DNA from: DAOQTX01 sp035340715
GTDB taxonomy: Bacteria > Bacteroidota > Bacteroidia > AKYH767-A > OLB10
Assembly (NCBI GenBank): GCA_035340715.1
Contig: DAOQTX010000070.1
Span: 1-8,524 of the forward strand
Reading direction: 5' to 3'
Length of the DNA: 8,524 nt
Part shown: positions 7,244 to 8,524 of the stretch, piece by piece
Position numbering within the stretch: the first letter of the stretch is position 1
How the letters are laid out: the number at the start of each line of letters is the position of its first letter
The notes under the pieces: generated by a model
The model's input: only the letters and a program-made list of their open reading frames with translations
What the model was told of the DNA's origin: nothing
Databases searched by the model: none
Made by a program: the position numbers and the translations under genes

Positions 7244-7789
7244 ATGAAGGTTGAAGAAACTTCTTTACCGGGAGTATTTTTAATTACACCTAAAATATTT
7301 GAAGATCTGCGCGGACATTTTTTTGAAGCCTGGAATCAACAGCGCTTTGCTCAAAATAATTTGGATGTCGAATTTGTTCAAGACAATCAATCACTCTCTA
7401 AAAAAGGCGTGATCAGAGGTTTGCATTTTCAGCGTCCACCTTATGCTCAAGGTAAGTTGGTGAGGGTATTAAGAGGTTCCATCATTGATGTGGCAGTCGA
7501 TATCCGTAAAGGTTCCAAAAATTATGGCAAACATTTTGCAATTGAACTCAATACTGTAAACAATAACATGCTTTTTATACCGGCAGGTTTTGCACATGGT
7601 TTTTCTGTGCAAGAAGATCAAACTGCTGTTTTATACAAATGCACTGCCCCCTACCATGCAGAAGCTGAAATGGGAATCCGTTTCAACGACAAGGATTTAA
7701 ATATTAATTGGAAAGTAGATCAACCCATAGTATCGGAAAAAGATTTAGACTTACCGCTGTTGAAAGAATTCGATTCTCCGTTTATATGA
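7244..7789 (+). CDS. rfbC: dTDP-4-dehydrorhamnose 3,5-epimerase (RmlC/RfbC family)
   Basis: This cytoplasmic cupin-fold enzyme converts dTDP-4-keto-6-deoxyglucose to dTDP-4-keto-L-rhamnose, the third step to dTDP-L-rhamnose. The protein is 181 aa, normal for the family. The N-terminus MKVEETSLPGVFLITP is family-typical, which favours the ATG at 7244 over an in-frame TTG at 7235 that overlaps the upstream stop. Visible motifs are DLRGHFFE (21-28), RGLHFQ (58-63), K71, PAGFAHGF (113-120), YKCT (131-134) and SEKD (164-167). By alignment from memory, H61 and D167 match the catalytic His/Asp pair. The gene begins 5 bp after the wzc-like stop. The rmlA, rmlB and rmlD partners are not in the window. 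A related 3-epimerase or 5-epimerase for another dTDP-sugar cannot be excluded. Confidence 0.93.
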   Translation: MKVEETSLPGVFLITPKIFEDLRGHFFEAWNQQRFAQNNLDVEFVQDNQSLSKKGVIRGLHFQRPPYAQGKLVRVLRGSIIDVAVDIRKGSKNYGKHFAIELNTVNNNMLFIPAGFAHGFSVQEDQTAVLYKCTAPYHAEAEMGIRFNDKDLNINWKVDQPIVSEKDLDLPLLKEFDSPFI

Positions 7790-7804
7790 TTTTTTTTGAA
7801 TGTT

Positions 7805-7812
7805 TATTTTTG
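7805..7812 (+). promoter_or_regulatory. Weak candidate -7 box (TATTTTTG) before the glycosyl-1-phosphate transferase gene
   Basis: TATTTTTG matches TAnnTTTG but ends only 8 nt before the ATG at 7821, which would give a nearly leaderless transcript. No -33 TTG is seen at normal spacing. It lies in a T-rich 31-bp gap where such a match is easily accidental; read-through from the upstream genes is the simpler reading. Confidence 0.2.
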
Positions 7813-7820
7813 AATAATTA

Positions 7821-8524
7821 ATGAAAGAGTTTTTCTCCAATAACTATTACTCCGTTGTGTACTGCACCTACTTTGCCGCAGCGGTAGTGTTTTCATTTTT
7901 AATTTACTCCTTATTGCTTCGTTTTGTAAAAACCTTAGGCATTCGAAACAACGATGATGGCACCATTATTCGTTGGGGCTCCATGAGCAAGCCCGCTATT
8001 GGCGGCATAGGCTTCTATATTGTATTTTTATTATCTGTTGCATCTTACTCCACTTTCTTTGCTTCTAATGAAACGCTACACAACAGCAGTTTTATAGGAT
8101 TGCTGCTCAGCATGGCAGCCGGTTTTCTTATTGGCTTGGCTGACGATGCCTACAATACAAGGCCCTTACTAAAATTTAGTGTTCAGGTTTTGTGTGGTGT
8201 AATTCTAATTGCTTCGGGTGTTCATATCAACTTTTTTGAGCAGAATATTTTCAATTACCTACTCACTTTGCTTTGGGTCGTTGGCATTATGAATTCCATC
8301 AATATGCTCGATAATATGGATGGCATCACAACTATTGTTTCTATTGCTATTGTTGAAGCCGCTATTTTCATTACGCTGATGCATTATGATGTTACCAGCA
8401 TTAATCTGATCATTTTGGTTGGACTCCTTTCTTCCCTCATTGCATTTTTATATTACAATTGGAACCCCAGCCGCATGTACATGGGCGATACCGGAAGTCA
8501 GTTTCTTGGCGTGTTTCTGGCCTA
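7821..8524 (+). CDS. WecA/MraY-family polyprenyl-phosphate sugar-1-phosphate transferase, 3' end cut by window edge
   Basis: This polytopic inner-membrane enzyme would transfer a sugar-1-phosphate (often GlcNAc-1-P) from a UDP-sugar to undecaprenyl phosphate, the first committed step of lipid-linked glycan assembly. The 234 complete codons show several hydrophobic segments (for example about 12-36, 59-76 and 94-107) and the family motifs. These are KPAIGG (57-62), ADDAYNTRP (107-115, with the Mg-binding D108-D109), NSINMLDNMDG (158-168) and MYMGDTGS (219-226). The C-terminal His-containing loop that helps fix sugar specificity lies beyond the edge. The NSINMLDNMDG motif has Asn165 where MraY and E. 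coli WecA have Gly. The ATG at 7821 is 31 bp after rfbC and without a Shine-Dalgarno. The polysaccharide context favours a WecA-like initiating enzyme over MraY, which usually sits among cell-wall genes. Confidence 0.93.
   Translation, partial: MKEFFSNNYYSVVYCTYFAAAVVFSFLIYSLLLRFVKTLGIRNNDDGTIIRWGSMSKPAIGGIGFYIVFLLSVASYSTFFASNETLHNSSFIGLLLSMAAGFLIGLADDAYNTRPLLKFSVQVLCGVILIASGVHINFFEQNIFNYLLTLLWVVGIMNSINMLDNMDGITTIVSIAIVEAAIFITLMHYDVTSINLIILVGLLSSLIAFLYYNWNPSRMYMGDTGSQFLGVFLA

Noticed and set aside
7072..7254. Met/Asp-rich 60-aa open frame across the Tyr-Gly repeat
   Set aside because: It is the alternate reading frame of the TATGGA-type repeat inside the kinase gene. Its low-complexity Met-rich product is a by-product of repeat composition.
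7790..7820. T-rich stretch after the epimerase gene as a rho-independent terminator
   Set aside because: Eight T are present, but no GC-rich stem precedes them, and the next same-strand gene starts 31 bp downstream.

Overview
The window looks like a chromosomal segment of a Bacteroidota (Bacteroidetes) bacterium. The DNA is AT-rich and most genes lack a clear Shine-Dalgarno sequence. Several starts are preceded by boxes matching the Bacteroidota -7 consensus TAnnTTTG. The Wzc-type kinase carries the Tyr-Gly tail seen in this phylum. No tRNA, rRNA, insertion sequence, CRISPR array or phage gene is visible. Genus-level placement is not possible from this sequence alone.

Left half, minus strand (3851 down to 1): a one-carbon/formate gene set, read in the order fhs (formate-tetrahydrofolate ligase), fdhD (sulfurtransferase needed to activate formate dehydrogenase), then a NuoE-NuoF-like flavoprotein running off the left edge. 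The first two genes are 6 bp apart and the third follows after 53 bp, so they are probably one operon. The third gene is best read as the NAD(H)-reacting diaphorase subunit of a soluble NAD-dependent formate dehydrogenase. The molybdenum/tungsten catalytic subunit would lie just outside the window. Together they would connect 10-formyl-THF, formate and CO2/NADH; the net direction cannot be told from sequence.

Middle (3852-4035): a 184-bp divergent intergenic region. It holds candidate -7 boxes for both directions and a perfect 7-2-7 inverted repeat, CAAATTT-AA-AAATTTG, that overlaps the candidate fhs promoter.

Right half, plus strand (4036 to the right edge): the start of an exopolysaccharide/capsule export and synthesis cluster. 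It comprises a short Wza-like outer-membrane export lipoprotein, a Wzc-like co-polymerase/tyrosine autokinase, an RmlC-type dTDP-sugar epimerase, and a WecA/MraY-family polyprenyl-phosphate sugar-phosphate transferase cut by the right edge. The first two genes overlap (TAATG) and the next gaps are 5 and 31 bp, consistent with one operon. The transferase would load the first sugar-phosphate on the lipid carrier, RmlC would help supply a deoxysugar nucleotide, Wzc would control chain length and polymerisation, and the Wza-like protein would form the exit channel.

Every gene here belongs to a known family and I see no convincing wholly new system. The points most worth a second look are the formate operon with its fused NuoE-NuoF subunit, the tandem-repeat-encoded 13-tyrosine tail of the kinase, and the palindrome between the two divergent operons.
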